A DNA stretch of 15,442 bases from Bacillaceae bacterium UBA7792 (GCA_002480735.1 DLCS01000169.1:288-15729), one strand, 5' to 3'. Positions 6,931 to 14,921 are shown, counted from the stretch's first letter. Notes: generated by a model not told the origin, from the sequence alone. Translations and numbers: made by a program.

Positions 6931-7991
6931 GCATGAACAACTCCCCTAATATGCTTGGCAACTGCCTCCTCATCATTAGGAAGAAGCACTGGTTTAATGG
7001 AGCTGTAATCGATCGCTGTATTCGGATCCTTTAGGCCATTTCCGGTCAAAATCGCTACAACTGTGCTGCCCTTTGCGATTTTTCCATTTTGAATATGCTT
7101 ATACAATCCCGCTAATGAAGCACATGAACCTGGTTCAGCAAAAATTCCTTCTGTACGAGCAATTTTTTTATAAGCATTGATGATTTCATCGTCACTTACT
7201 TCATCAATGATTCCTTTCGATTCGTCGGCAGCAGCGGTAGCCAAATGCCAGCTTGCTGGATTTCCAATCCGGATCGCCGTTGCAATCGTCTCAGGGTTTT
7301 CAATCACCTGATTGCGAACAATTGCGGCTGCACCCTCTGCTTCAAAGCCGTGAATTTTTGGTAATCCTGTATTTTTTGCCTCGTGATATTCCTTGAAGCC
7401 TTTCCAGTAGGCACTAATATTTCCCGCATTCCCTACTGGAATCGCCAGAACATCAGGAGCTTTTCCACCAAGCTGATCACAGATTTCAAAGGCACCGGTT
7501 TTTTGACCCTCTAGACGATATGGATTCACCGAATTTACCAAGGTAATCGGTTCTTTTTCACTAATATTGCGAACCATTTTCAGCGCTTCATCGAAGTTCC
7601 CTTCAATTGAAACAATCTCAGCCCCATACATGACCGCTTGAGCGAGCTTGCCCATGGCAATTTTCCCCTCGGGAATGACAACAATGCATCTCATTCCTGC
7701 TCGGGCTGCATAAGCTGCAGCCGCTGCTGAAGTATTTCCTGTTGATGCACAAATGATCGTATCGCTTCCCTCTTCCTTCGCCTTGGCGACGGCCATGACC
7801 ATTCCCCGATCCTTGAAGGAGCCTGTCGGATTCGTTCCCTCGGTCTTCACATAGAGCTCGACTCCCCACTCCTCAGAAAGTCGTTCTAGCTTAATGAGAG
7901 GTGTATTTCCTTCATTCAATGTTAGTTTTGGTGTATTCTCATTAACTGGTAAAAATTCTTTATATTCATCTAATAAACCACTCCACCTCAT
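6927..7991 (-). CDS. thrC: Threonine synthase
   Basis: ThrC is a pyridoxal-phosphate (PLP) enzyme that converts O-phosphohomoserine to L-threonine plus phosphate. The 354-residue product matches the shorter bacterial class of the enzyme. The PLP lysine is Lys60 in TGSFKDRG (57-64). The SSTG-like loop appears as [17 protein letters not shown] and the phosphate-binding turn as [11 protein letters not shown] late ILTGNGLKD segment is also typical. The ATG (7989-7991, reverse strand) overlaps the hom stop by 4 bases, and its own stop overlaps thrB by 4 bases. The three genes therefore form a tightly coupled unit. Confidence 0.97.
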   Translation of the reverse strand: MRWSGLLDEYKEFLPVNENTPKLTLNEGNTPLIKLERLSEEWGVELYVKTEGTNPTGSFKDRGMVMAVAKAKEEGSDTIICASTGNTSAAAAAYAARAGMRCIVVIPEGKIAMGKLAQAVMYGAEIVSIEGNFDEALKMVRNISEKEPITLVNSVNPYRLEGQKTGAFEICDQLGGKAPDVLAIPVGNAGNISAYWKGFKEYHEAKNTGLPKIHGFEAEGAAAIVRNQVIENPETIATAIRIGNPASWHLATAAADESKGIIDEVSDDEIINAYKKIARTEGIFAEPGSCASLAGLYKHIQNGKIAKGSTVVAILTGNGLKDPNTAIDYSSIKPVLLPNDEEAVAKHIRGVVHA

Positions 7992-9286
7992 GAATTGCCA
8001 TTCCCTTCTACCCGATAAGAGCTCTTAATATGATGTACGGATTGTAAAGCCTCTAATTCTGCTTGAACATCTTCATATGCCTGAAGAGATGCATTGTGAG
8101 TAACTAATACAATCTCTGCAATGCCTTTTTCCTTTACTGGGAGCTGGAGGATTTTCTCTAGACTTACACCATGATGGGAGAAAATCGAGGTAATATTTGC
8201 AAACACCCCAAGCTCATCCTTTGCATGAATTCTCAAGAAATATTTAGAATAGATCTCAGCAGGTTTCTTTAACTTCTTCTCGTGTTGAGGAGTAATAATT
8301 CTCTTACCATTCACTCCAAGCACCATGTTCTTCATCACAACGACTAAATCAGCGACAATAGATGTGGCTGTTGGCAGGCTCCCTGCTCCTGGACCGTAAA
8401 ACATCGTCTCTCCAACTGCTTCTCCATATACATAAACAGCATTAAACTCATTGTTCACAGAGGCCAGTGGATGGGAATCAGAAAGAAGAGTCGGTTGCAC
8501 GCTCACCTCAACCTTGTCATCCTCGAGCACAGCGATTCCTATCAGCTTCATCGTGTATCCAAGCTGCTTGGCATATTGAAGATCCTCTTCTGTAATATGA
8601 GTGATTCCTTGAACCTTTACATCCTCTAAATCAATTTTCATGGAAAAACCGAGCGTAGCGAGAATAGCCATTTTCCTCGCTGCATCAAGACCCTCCACAT
8701 CCGAGGTTGGATCCGCTTCTGCATAGCCAAGCTCCTGTGCTTCCTTTAAAGCTACTTCATATGGGCTTCCCTGCTTACTCATTTTGGTTAAGATATAGTT
8801 GGTCGTTCCATTGACGATCCCCATCATCTTCGTGATATGGTCCGAGGATAATCCCTCGACAAGACTTCTAAGGATAGGGATACCTCCAGCGACACTCGCC
8901 TCATAGAAGAAATCACAGCCATTTTCGGCTGCAGCGGTTAACAGCTCTGAACCATGCTCTGCCATTAAATCCTTATTAGCCGTCACCACATGCTTTTTAT
9001 TTTTTAAGGCTTGCAATAGGTATCTTCTTGTTTCCTCTACCCCGCCCATGACCTCAACAACGACATCAATATTAGGATTATCAATAATATCCAATGCATT
9101 CGTTGTGAGCAAATCGAGGCTAAGCTCAATGTCTCTCTTCTTAGTTAAATCTGTAACGAGCACTTTATTTATCTTGATTGGACAGCCGATTTGATGCAAA
9201 AGCTTTTCCTGATGGTTTTCAATGATTTTGACAACACCCGAACCGACTGTACCCAAGCCTAACAATCCAATCGAAATTGCTTCCAT
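7988..9286 (-). CDS. hom: Homoserine dehydrogenase
   Basis: Hom reduces L-aspartate-4-semialdehyde to L-homoserine with NAD(P)H, the branch point toward threonine and methionine. The 432-residue length fits the monofunctional Bacillus enzyme. The Rossmann motif GLGTVGSG is at residues 10-17. The [12 protein letters not shown] segment and the catalytic-domain stretch [17 protein letters not shown] follow. The last roughly 80 residues ([21 protein letters not shown] onward) are an ACT domain, a known site of feedback control by threonine. The ATG at 9284-9286 (reverse strand) follows GGAGGGG by about 6 bases. The frame is open farther upstream, but that would run through the promoter. The leader from the predicted start is only about 50 bases, with no room for a T-box or riboswitch. 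Confidence 0.96.
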   Translation of the reverse strand: MEAISIGLLGLGTVGSGVVKIIENHQEKLLHQIGCPIKINKVLVTDLTKKRDIELSLDLLTTNALDIIDNPNIDVVVEVMGGVEETRRYLLQALKNKKHVVTANKDLMAEHGSELLTAAAENGCDFFYEASVAGGIPILRSLVEGLSSDHITKMMGIVNGTTNYILTKMSKQGSPYEVALKEAQELGYAEADPTSDVEGLDAARKMAILATLGFSMKIDLEDVKVQGITHITEEDLQYAKQLGYTMKLIGIAVLEDDKVEVSVQPTLLSDSHPLASVNNEFNAVYVYGEAVGETMFYGPGAGSLPTATSIVADLVVVMKNMVLGVNGKRIITPQHEKKLKKPAEIYSKYFLRIHAKDELGVFANITSIFSHHGVSLEKILQLPVKEKGIAEIVLVTHNASLQAYEDVQAELEALQSVHHIKSSYRVEGNGNS

Positions 9287-9343
9287 CTCTTTCCCCTCCG
9301 TCCTTGTTCTCCCTAGAAAAACAACTGTATTTGTATAGTAGAC

Positions 9344-9372
9344 ATTATAGATGGAGAAGACAATTTTTACAA
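9344..9372 (-). promoter_or_regulatory. Sigma-A promoter of hom-thrC-thrB
   Basis: On the reverse strand a -35 TTGTAA (9367-9372) is 17 bases from a consensus -10 TATAAT (9344-9349). Transcription should begin near 9337, about 50 bases before the hom ATG. Confidence 0.75.
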
Positions 9373-9397
9373 TAGTAAAATCGCCAAGCAAAATGTG

Positions 9398-9411
9398 TGA
9401 AACCGTTTTAT
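9398..9411. promoter_or_regulatory. Weak candidate cre (CcpA) site upstream of hom promoter
   Basis: TGAAACCGTTTTAT matches the cre pattern TGWAANCGNTNWCA at every defined position except the last two. It lies about 26 bases upstream of the hom -35. Two mismatches in such a degenerate pattern are common by chance, so this is only a suggestion. Confidence 0.2.
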
Positions 9412-9464
9412 CCCGCTCCCCCGTAAACTTTTGATTTTTTCTGCATCCAACGGAAGATCATAAA

Positions 9465-9491
9465 AAGCTGACCTCCCGATGAGATCAGCTT
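9465..9491 (-). terminator. Terminator of the 2-hydroxyacid dehydrogenase gene
   Basis: An 11-bp stem pairs 9465-9475 with 9481-9491 (AAGCTGATCTC and GAGGTCAGCTT in the minus transcript, one U·G) around a 5-base loop, followed by TTTTT. It begins 10 bases after the stop codon at 9501 and separates this gene from the downstream hom promoter. Confidence 0.85.
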
Positions 9492-9500
9492 CTCTACCAC

Positions 9501-10469
9501 CTATTTTTTATTCACGCGAGTCTTTGATTCTTGACCAGATAAAACCAAGTCAATATTCTCCACACACATATTCATCATATCCATTCTTGTTTCGATCGAA
9601 GCACTTCCAATATGAGGTAGTGCCACGACATTTGGCAGCTTCAATAATGGATGGGCAGGGTCAATCGGTTCTTTTTCGAACACATCCAACCCGGCAGCAG
9701 CGATATCGCCCGCTTCAAGTGCTTGATACAGGTCCTCTTCATTGACGACAGGGCCACGAGAAGCATTAATGAAGATGGCTGTCTTTTTCATTTTCTTAAA
9801 GACATCCTTTGTAAATAGATCCTTTGTTTCTGCAGTTAATGGAGTCAAGCATACAATGAAATCTGCGGACTCAACCAATTCATCGAACGAACAATAGATG
9901 GCCCCAAGCTCCGCTTCCACCTCCATTTTTCTCGAGCGGTTATGATAGAGGATATTCATATCAAAGCCCTTCGCCCTTTTTGCAACGGTTGAACCAATGC
10001 TACCCATTCCAACAATTCCTATTGTCTTGTGGTGGATATCATGTCCAGCTAGTAAAAGTGGGGCCCAGCTTTTCCATTTTCCCTCTTTAACAAACTCCGC
10101 TGCCTCTACAATTCTTCTTGCTGTTGCCATTAATAAGGCAAAGGTTAAATCTGCCGTCGTATCCGTTAAAACATCCGGTGTATTGCAAACGGCCACGCCG
10201 TGTTCTGAAGCTTTCTGAATATCGATATTATCATAGCCAACTGCTAGATTGGCCACAACTTTAAGATTCTCACCAATCAAAAAAATTTCCTCATCGATTT
10301 TGTCTGAAAGCATAGTCAATAAAGCATCTGCCTTTTTTGCTTCTTCAAGTAACACGGAACGGGGAACAGCGACGTCCTCTTTATCCCACATTTTTACTTC
10401 ATATTTATTTCTCAATAGCTCTACTGCTTCATCAGGTAATTTTCTCGTAATAAAAATATATGGCTTCAT
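9501..10469 (-). CDS. D-isomer-specific 2-hydroxyacid dehydrogenase, glyoxylate/hydroxypyruvate reductase-like
   Basis: This enzyme class reduces 2-keto acids such as glyoxylate, hydroxypyruvate or 2-ketogluconate to D-2-hydroxy acids. The 322-residue product has the cofactor motif VGMGSIGS at 153-160. The catalytic set is Arg238 (in NASRGP), Glu267 (in EKEP) and His286 (in PHIGSA). After the second beta strand the sequence is HNRSR (176-180); an arginine there usually favours NADPH, as in the GhrB/YvcT group. Exact substrate cannot be read from sequence, so no symbol is given. The ATG at 10467-10469 (reverse strand) is preferred: family members begin near MKPYIFIT and an AAGGAG lies 12 bases upstream. 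An in-frame ATG at 10496 has no ribosome binding site. The gene has its own promoter and terminator, so it appears to be a unit inserted between yutH and hom. Confidence 0.85.
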   Translation of the reverse strand: MKPYIFITRKLPDEAVELLRNKYEVKMWDKEDVAVPRSVLLEEAKKADALLTMLSDKIDEEIFLIGENLKVVANLAVGYDNIDIQKASEHGVAVCNTPDVLTDTTADLTFALLMATARRIVEAAEFVKEGKWKSWAPLLLAGHDIHHKTIGIVGMGSIGSTVAKRAKGFDMNILYHNRSRKMEVEAELGAIYCSFDELVESADFIVCLTPLTAETKDLFTKDVFKKMKKTAIFINASRGPVVNEEDLYQALEAGDIAAAGLDVFEKEPIDPAHPLLKLPNVVALPHIGSASIETRMDMMNMCVENIDLVLSGQESKTRVNKK

Positions 10470-10523
10470 CTGTTTCAACTTCTCCTTTTTCTTCATGCTG
10501 TAATTTCTGAGTCTTCCAATATT

Positions 10524-10552
10524 ATTATAGGGAAAAAGAAAAAGGATGAAAA
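10524..10552 (-). promoter_or_regulatory. Promoter of the 2-hydroxyacid dehydrogenase gene
   Basis: A reverse-strand -35 TTTTCA (10547-10552), a 17-base spacer and a perfect -10 TATAAT (10524-10529) fit a sigma-A promoter squeezed between the yutH stop (10558) and this gene. No terminator separates it from yutH, so some read-through from yutH is also likely. Confidence 0.6.
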
Positions 10553-10557
10553 GTATC

Positions 10558-11565
10558 TTACCTTTGAAGCCATTCGACGCTCGGGATATTCATTCTTCTG
10601 ACAGGAACCCGTGCGATACGATAAAAGTCTCTTAAAAATTCTTCATATTCACGTGATTGTTCGACACATTTCTTTAATTTTTCTTCCTGTAGATGTCGCT
10701 CTTGCTCCGATGTCGTGATATGGTATTCCTCTACACTTTCAAAGTAATGAAGCGGAAATAATAACCGCGCATACAAAAGCCTCCAAGAGAAGGATGACAA
10801 CATCGAGATACTTGCATAGTCTTGAAAAAACTGGCTCACTTCCGGTTCATAGGTTTTGATATTACGGAAGTAGCAATCCCTCGTCCATTCCGCTAAATCC
10901 CTTGTCCCGTGATCAAATACCCAATCAAAGGGGTTCTTGATCAACAGCTTTTCCCCCCATGTACGTGAGGAAAAATGCTGATGACAAATGGTACCGCTAT
11001 CGATTGCCGCTGGGTCATCATCCTGTTCGGTATCGCTTAAGTATTGAATCGCATTTTCAGCGAGGCCCATATAATATGGAAATGACTCGATGAACAGTCT
11101 TTCAAACTCATTTTCTGGGGCTTGAAAAAGCTTACTATTCCACACCTTCTCCATCTGATCAAGCCTTTGCTCCCAAAAGGTTTTCCACATTCCAATCCGA
11201 TTGATACTGCGTACCTCAAAGGGTACCGTTCTTCCCCTTGCATGAAATTTGGCTAGTTTTCTTCCGATTTGTTTAACAGGGCGACGATCAACGTTTTTTT
11301 TGCTGAGAACGCAATATTGGCTGTTTTCCCACTTGATCACACTATTCCCATCCTGTGATTTAAGGAACTGGTACACACCTGAATCCCCAGTATCAGCTAA
11401 ATGTTTAGCTAAATGATCGAGTTCCAAAAGGAAATTTTCCTCCATATTTTGAGTAGGTATTAATAAATAGATGTTTTGTTCATTTTGACAGGCCTCATAA
11501 GGTCCAATTCTAATTTCTCTAGGGGCTTGAATCCTGAATTTTTGATGTAATAAACGTTGGAGCAT
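10558..11565 (-). CDS. yutH: Spore-coat-associated kinase-like protein YutH
   Basis: YutH belongs to the CotS/YutH group of aminoglycoside-phosphotransferase-fold proteins linked to the Bacillus spore coat. The 335-residue length and the position next to hom fit B. subtilis yutH (about 339 aa). An N-lobe-like region (about 1-100) is followed by a helical C-lobe. Where active members have an HGD-type catalytic loop, this protein reads CHQHFSSRTWG (194-204), so the expected aspartate appears to be His197. A later DWVFDHGTRDLAEW (214-227) corresponds to the metal-binding segment. It may therefore be catalytically weak or a pseudokinase, which is inference from motif reading. The ATG at 11563-11565 (reverse strand) is chosen because AGGTGG lies 8 bases upstream; the in-frame GTG at 11577 overlaps that ribosome binding site. 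Confidence 0.82.
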   Translation of the reverse strand: MLQRLLHQKFRIQAPREIRIGPYEACQNEQNIYLLIPTQNMEENFLLELDHLAKHLADTGDSGVYQFLKSQDGNSVIKWENSQYCVLSKKNVDRRPVKQIGRKLAKFHARGRTVPFEVRSINRIGMWKTFWEQRLDQMEKVWNSKLFQAPENEFERLFIESFPYYMGLAENAIQYLSDTEQDDDPAAIDSGTICHQHFSSRTWGEKLLIKNPFDWVFDHGTRDLAEWTRDCYFRNIKTYEPEVSQFFQDYASISMLSSFSWRLLYARLLFPLHYFESVEEYHITTSEQERHLQEEKLKKCVEQSREYEEFLRDFYRIARVPVRRMNIPSVEWLQR

Positions 11566-11877
11566 TTTTTGCACCACCTACCGCCTATTTAGTCCTTAGG
11601 CTCTGTTAACTTTATGTGAGCATGATACCGCCTTCTGTGTATGTGTTCACTACGACTACGCTATTCGTACCGAATAAAACCCGTTCACAACATACACAGA
11701 AGGCTATATCAACATTGAAAATAACACAGCCAATCCCTAAAATCATGTATATGTGGAAATTTGCGAAACTTGTTCTTTAGTTAGGGGATTGCCTGATGAT
11801 AAATCGATCAGCTTCTGCATATTCTAAGTAAATAGAATTATTAAGCCAAGCAATAGTTATTGGAAAGGGTGGCGCAA
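11566..11877. other. Intergenic region between divergent yutH and yutG
   Basis: About 310 bases without a gene. The left half is filled by the long inverted repeat. Just right of it, CAATCCCTA (11731-11739) and TAGGGGATTG (11782-11791) form another imperfect inverted pair that could compete with the outer arms. Divergent promoters for yutH and yutG are expected here. I found no -35/-10 pair I would defend for either, although TAGAAT-like -10 sequences occur near 11833. Confidence 0.5.
11588..11741. repeat. Long imperfect inverted repeat (~154 bp), possible MITE-like element
   Basis: The core is a perfect 15-bp inverted repeat GCCTTCTGTGTATGT (11630-11644) and its complement (11690-11704). 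Outside it the arms continue imperfectly: GGCTCTGTTAA (11599-11609) matches the complement of 11721-11731 at 9 of 11 positions, and TTTAG (11588-11592) pairs with CTAAA (11737-11741). The 45-base centre contains a smaller inverted repeat TATTCG-TAC-CGAATA (11662-11676) and two GTTCAC copies (11645-11650, 11683-11688). No clear target-site duplication and no coding capacity are seen. It lies between divergent genes, so a simple terminator role is unlikely. Confidence 0.65.
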
Positions 11878-12378
11878 ATGTCAGAGAAAAGAAGCTTAGA
11901 TATGGTAGGAGAAACGGCGAGAAAATGGCTGCAGGAAAGAGGAGTAGAAATTCAAGATATTGCAGACCTTGTTTTTTATCTTCAAGAAAAATATCACCCT
12001 AATTTACAAATGAAGGATTGCATCGATAATGTGGAGCGAGTCCTTGCAAAACGAGAGGTCCAAAACGCGATTTTAACAGGGATACAGTTGGATATGTTAA
12101 CAGATAAGGGATTGCTTGAGGAGCCCTTGCAGTCCATGCTGGAAACAGATGAGAGTCTCTACGGAGTGGATGAAATCCTAGCTTTTTCAATCGTGAATGT
12201 ATATGGTTCGATTGGATTTACGAATTATGGGTTTATTGACAAAATGAAGCCAGGCATACTGGAAAAATTAAATGATAAATCATCAGGTGTATGCAATACC
12301 TTTCTTGATGACATAGTCGGCGCCATCGCAGCCGCTGCCTCCAGCCGGCTTGCTCACCGTGCAGCAAATGCTGAATAA
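11878..12378 (+). CDS. yutG: YutG, phosphatidylglycerophosphatase A (PgpA) family protein
   Basis: The 166-residue product belongs to the YutG/PgpA-like family. PgpA members dephosphorylate phosphatidylglycerophosphate in phospholipid synthesis; whether this Bacillus branch does the same is inferred. It shows conserved family stretches such as KREVQNAILTGIQLDML, LYGVDEILAFSIVNVYGSIGFTNYGFIDK and TFLDDIVGAIAAAASSRLAH. These carry acidic residues (DE at about 103-104, DD at about 145-146) that could bind a metal. The central and C-terminal helices are rather hydrophobic but not typical membrane spans. The ATG at 11878 follows AAAGGG (11863-11868) at a good distance. An in-frame TTG at 11860 lies upstream of this ribosome binding site. 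It converges with yutF. Confidence 0.85.
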   Translation: MSEKRSLDMVGETARKWLQERGVEIQDIADLVFYLQEKYHPNLQMKDCIDNVERVLAKREVQNAILTGIQLDMLTDKGLLEEPLQSMLETDESLYGVDEILAFSIVNVYGSIGFTNYGFIDKMKPGILEKLNDKSSGVCNTFLDDIVGAIAAAASSRLAHRAANAE

Positions 12379-12382
12379 GTAA

Positions 12383-12401
12383 GGCGGGAGAATCTCCCGC
12401 C
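12383..12401 (+). terminator. Terminator of yutG
   Basis: GGCGGGAG (12383-12390) pairs with CTCCCGCC (12394-12401) over a 3-base loop, followed by CTTTTG. The stem begins 4 bases after the yutG stop. The T-run is short, but the stem is very GC-rich. Confidence 0.8.
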
Positions 12402-12414
12402 CTTTTGTGTTTCG

Positions 12415-12462
12415 CCGATATATTCCATTTTCCGCCGATATATCTCAATTTTGACCGATATC
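12415..12462. repeat. 20-bp-period direct repeat with CCGATAT core
   Basis: Two full units and a partial third begin with CCGATAT at 12415, 12435 and 12455, exactly 20 bases apart. Units one and two share CCGATATAT, then a variable pair, CA and a T-run. The array fills most of the gap between the yutG terminator and the yutF stop (12472). It has no open coding frame of note and no inverted symmetry beyond the ATAT core. Confidence 0.75.
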
Positions 12463-12471
12463 ACTTATTGA

Positions 12472-13239
12472 TCATATCTCCCACTCATCCAAAGAGTCCA
12501 CTACATAGGTCGGCTGCACCTCGTATCGGGATAAGTGCTCCTTTTTTGTGACCCCTGTATGCACAAGCAACGTATCCATGCCGGCATTGATCCCCGCCAT
12601 AATATCTGTATCATAGTTGTCCCCAACCATTAAGGTCTCCTCTTTGCTTGTTCCTAGCACAGCGAGTGCCTGCTCCATAATGATCGACTCCGGCTTTCCG
12701 ATAAAAATCGGCTGTGTTTGGGTAGAAACGGTGATCACAGAGGTTAAGGAGCCATTTCCAGGCAGCAATCCTCTTTCCGTCGGGATCGCGATATCGCCAT
12801 TGGTGGAAATGAAGGTGGCTCCATTTCGAACCGCTAGACAGCCGATTGCCAATTTTTCATAGCTAATGGAACGGTCAATCCCCACTACCACGAAGTCTGC
12901 CTGCTCTTCTGCAAAGCTCAAGCCCTTTTCTTCAATGGCAGAACGAATCCCCTCTTCACCAATCACATAGACAGAGGCATCGTTCTTAAGATTATGTATA
13001 TAATTGGCCGTTGCCTGACTTGTTGTAAATACCTGTTCTTCCTCTGCTGGTATCGTAAATTTTCTCAGCTTTTCTGCCACCTGTGCGGGAGTCCGAGAGG
13101 AGTTATTTGTTACAAAAAGGTAGGGAATATTTTTTTCGTTTAATTTTTTTATAAAATCCGCCGCTTCTTCAATAAGCTCAGTTCCTCTATACATCGTTCC
13201 ATCTAAATCAATTAAATAGCCTTTATATTTTTTCACCAT
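12472..13239 (-). CDS. yutF: HAD-superfamily (class IIA) sugar-phosphate/p-nitrophenyl-phosphatase-like phosphatase
   Basis: YutF is a cytosolic haloacid-dehalogenase-type phosphatase of the NagD-like IIA subgroup. The 255-residue product matches B. subtilis YutF in length. Motif I is DLDGT (11-15), with the nucleophile Asp11 and acid/base Asp13. Motif II is TNNSS (44-48). The motif III lysine lies in FIGKPES and motif IV is MVGDNYDTDI with paired aspartates. The C2-type cap lies between motifs II and III. The natural substrate is unknown; family members act on small phosphorylated metabolites. The ATG at 13237-13239 (reverse strand) follows AGGAG by 6 bases. It lies downstream of yutE but is separated by a terminator. 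Confidence 0.93.
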   Translation of the reverse strand: MVKKYKGYLIDLDGTMYRGTELIEEAADFIKKLNEKNIPYLFVTNNSSRTPAQVAEKLRKFTIPAEEEQVFTTSQATANYIHNLKNDASVYVIGEEGIRSAIEEKGLSFAEEQADFVVVGIDRSISYEKLAIGCLAVRNGATFISTNGDIAIPTERGLLPGNGSLTSVITVSTQTQPIFIGKPESIIMEQALAVLGTSKEETLMVGDNYDTDIMAGINAGMDTLLVHTGVTKKEHLSRYEVQPTYVVDSLDEWEI

Positions 13240-13288
13240 TCATCACTCCTATGAAATAGATTGCCCCATCTTAAGAAACAAAAATACA

Positions 13289-13312
13289 AAAACGCCCCTA
13301 CTTGAGCGTTTT
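13289..13312 (-). terminator. Terminator of yutE
   Basis: AAAACGC (13289-13295) pairs with GCGTTTT (13306-13312) around a 10-base loop. In the minus direction the stem begins 4 bases after the yutE stop and runs into a T-rich tail (TTTTTGTATTTTTGTTT), so most transcripts should end before yutF. Confidence 0.75.
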
Positions 13313-13315
13313 CAC

Positions 13316-13753
13316 TTAATTTCTAAATGCTGTAACAGGACCTAATTCGTTCAGCAGATACTCCCGAACCATGGGAGCAAACTTTTTTAGCATTGGATGT
13401 TGCTTAGCAAAAGCTGTGTGAATCTCCAAATGTTGAACGTCTGTATACTCCTGAACCAACTGCTTGCGATAAGGGATGATCGCCTTTAAACAAGCGCTCA
13501 ATTCACCAGAGATGACCCTCTCATCTAAGAGAATATCTATAATGTCCTCATAGCTGCCAGGATCGCGCATAATGAACCCGTCAATCATCGCATTGCCAAC
13601 ATCCAGAATCCCTTCAATGATCGTATGACAAATTCGTTCAAGAGCTGCTTTTTCAATAGGTGTTTCCCAATTTTCCATCGTTTCAAGAAGAGAAAGCTGT
13701 TTCTCAATAAAATCCAGGATGCCATCTATTTTTTCTCTGTCAACAAAGTACAT
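13316..13753 (-). CDS. yutE: HepT-like DUF86 (HEPN) protein YutE
   Basis: The 145-residue all-helical product belongs to DUF86, the family that includes HepT RNase toxins. Conserved DUF86 stretches are present: IIEGILDVGNAMIDGFIMRDPGSYEDIIDIL (45-75, written in part) and the segment around residues 95-103. HepT toxins carry an RX4HXY active motif. Here the corresponding residues are Arg96-x4-Gln101-Glu-Tyr103 (RKQLVQEY), so the histidine is replaced by glutamine. No MntA nucleotidyltransferase antitoxin gene is adjacent; neighbours are yutF and the divergent glpX. A housekeeping role without RNase activity is therefore more likely than a toxin, though this is inference. The ATG at 13751-13753 (reverse strand) follows AAAGGA by about 9 bases. 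An extended -10, TG-C-TACAAT, at about 13828-13836 may be its promoter. Confidence 0.85.
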   Translation of the reverse strand: MYFVDREKIDGILDFIEKQLSLLETMENWETPIEKAALERICHTIIEGILDVGNAMIDGFIMRDPGSYEDIIDILLDERVISGELSACLKAIIPYRKQLVQEYTDVQHLEIHTAFAKQHPMLKKFAPMVREYLLNELGPVTAFRN

Positions 13754-13949
13754 ATCATCAGTTCCTTTTGCTATTTAGTTGCGGCAGCGTTTGTTCTCTA
13801 GCCCTTATTATTTCGTATACTACCACAATTGTAGCATATTTCTTATCCATCGTATATTTCCCAAACGAGACAAACCATTTTTCAAGACCATCTTTTCTTC
13901 ATTTCTGTTAAGATAGAGAAGTAACTCGAGTTGAATGGAGGAAATGTTT

Positions 13950-14921
13950 TTGGAACGGGAACTAGCATTAGAAATTGTTCGAGTAACCGAGGCTGCTGCT
14001 CTTGCTTCTGCACAGTGGATGGGGAGAGGCAAGAAAAATGAGGCAGACGAGGCAGCAACAAACGCCATGAGAAAAATGTTTGATTCCGTTAATATGGACG
14101 GAATTGTTGTTATAGGTGAAGGAGAATTGGACGAGGCACCCATGCTTTACATCGGGGAGCGCTTAGGCACTGGAAATGGTCCTAAGGTCGATATTGCCGT
14201 CGACCCGTTAGAAGGTACCAATATCGTTGCAAAAGGGCATAACAATGCAATGGCGGTAATTGCGATTGCTGATAAAGGAACGTTGCTGCATGCTCCTGAT
14301 ATGTATATGGAAAAAATCGCTGTTGGAAAAAATGCTGCGGGCTTAATTAACCTCCTCGATCCTATTGAAAAAACGATTGATATCGTTGCCAAAGCAAATA
14401 ATAAACGCATTCAGGATTTGACGGTTATTATTCAGGAAAGAGATCGTCATGAGGAACTGATTGACAGAATCCGTGCTAAAGGGGCTAGGGTCAAGCTATT
14501 TGGTGATGGAGATGTGGGTGCGGCTATTGCAACAGCCTTGCCTCATACTGGTGTGGATCTTTTTGTTGGCATTGGTGGAGCCCCTGAGGGTGTGATTTCG
14601 GCTGCTGCTATTAAAGCATTAGGTGGAGATATGCAGGCACGTCTCGTCCCTTATTCTCCTGAAGAAGAGAAACGTTGTCGAAAAATGGGGTTAAAGGACC
14701 CTCGACAAGTATTAATGCTGAATGATTTAGTTTCAGGTGATGATGCGATTTTTGCCGCAACGGGTGTATCAAGTGGGGAGCTTCTCAATGGGGTGCGTTT
14801 CCTCGGTGGAGATTTAGCGGAAACAGATTCCATTGTCATGCGCAGTAAAACAAAGACAGTAAGATACATAAAGGCCCATCATCATTTGGAAAGCAAGCCA
14901 CATCTTATCATGAATATTTAA
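13950..14921 (+). CDS. glpX: Class II fructose-1,6-bisphosphatase
   Basis: GlpX hydrolyses fructose 1,6-bisphosphate to fructose 6-phosphate and phosphate in gluconeogenesis, using divalent metal. The 323-residue product fits the family (B. subtilis YwjI is about 321 aa). Metal and substrate motifs are [10 protein letters not shown] (56-65) and DPLEGT (85-90), followed by [27 protein letters not shown] and [17 protein letters not shown] place the start at the TTG at 13950 because GGAGG (13937-13941) is 8 bases upstream and the family begins MERxLxxE(I/L)VRVTEAAA. The ATGs at 13935 and 13944 overlap or sit too close to this ribosome binding site. A TAAGAT at 13909-13914 may be the -10, without a good -35. 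A DUF3055 gene follows after 11 bases, probably co-transcribed. Confidence 0.95.
   Translation: MERELALEIVRVTEAAALASAQWMGRGKKNEADEAATNAMRKMFDSVNMDGIVVIGEGELDEAPMLYIGERLGTGNGPKVDIAVDPLEGTNIVAKGHNNAMAVIAIADKGTLLHAPDMYMEKIAVGKNAAGLINLLDPIEKTIDIVAKANNKRIQDLTVIIQERDRHEELIDRIRAKGARVKLFGDGDVGAAIATALPHTGVDLFVGIGGAPEGVISAAAIKALGGDMQARLVPYSPEEEKRCRKMGLKDPRQVLMLNDLVSGDDAIFAATGVSSGELLNGVRFLGGDLAETDSIVMRSKTKTVRYIKAHHHLESKPHLIMNI

Noticed and set aside
9287..9345. T-box or threonine attenuator leader before hom
   Set aside because: The predicted leader is only about 50 bases, with no T-box sequence and no terminator hairpin before the gene.
9287..9391. Upstream extension of hom to an alternative start at 9391
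   Set aside because: It would translate through the hom promoter and a consensus ribosome binding site; the conserved Rossmann start is right after the ATG at 9286.
11588..11741. Complete insertion sequence between yutH and yutG
   Set aside because: The element is only about 150 bases with no transposase coding capacity and no clear target-site duplication; at most it is a MITE-like or degraded element.
13316..13753. HepT/MntA toxin-antitoxin system
   Set aside because: No nucleotidyltransferase antitoxin gene is adjacent, and the catalytic histidine of the RX4HXY motif is replaced by glutamine.
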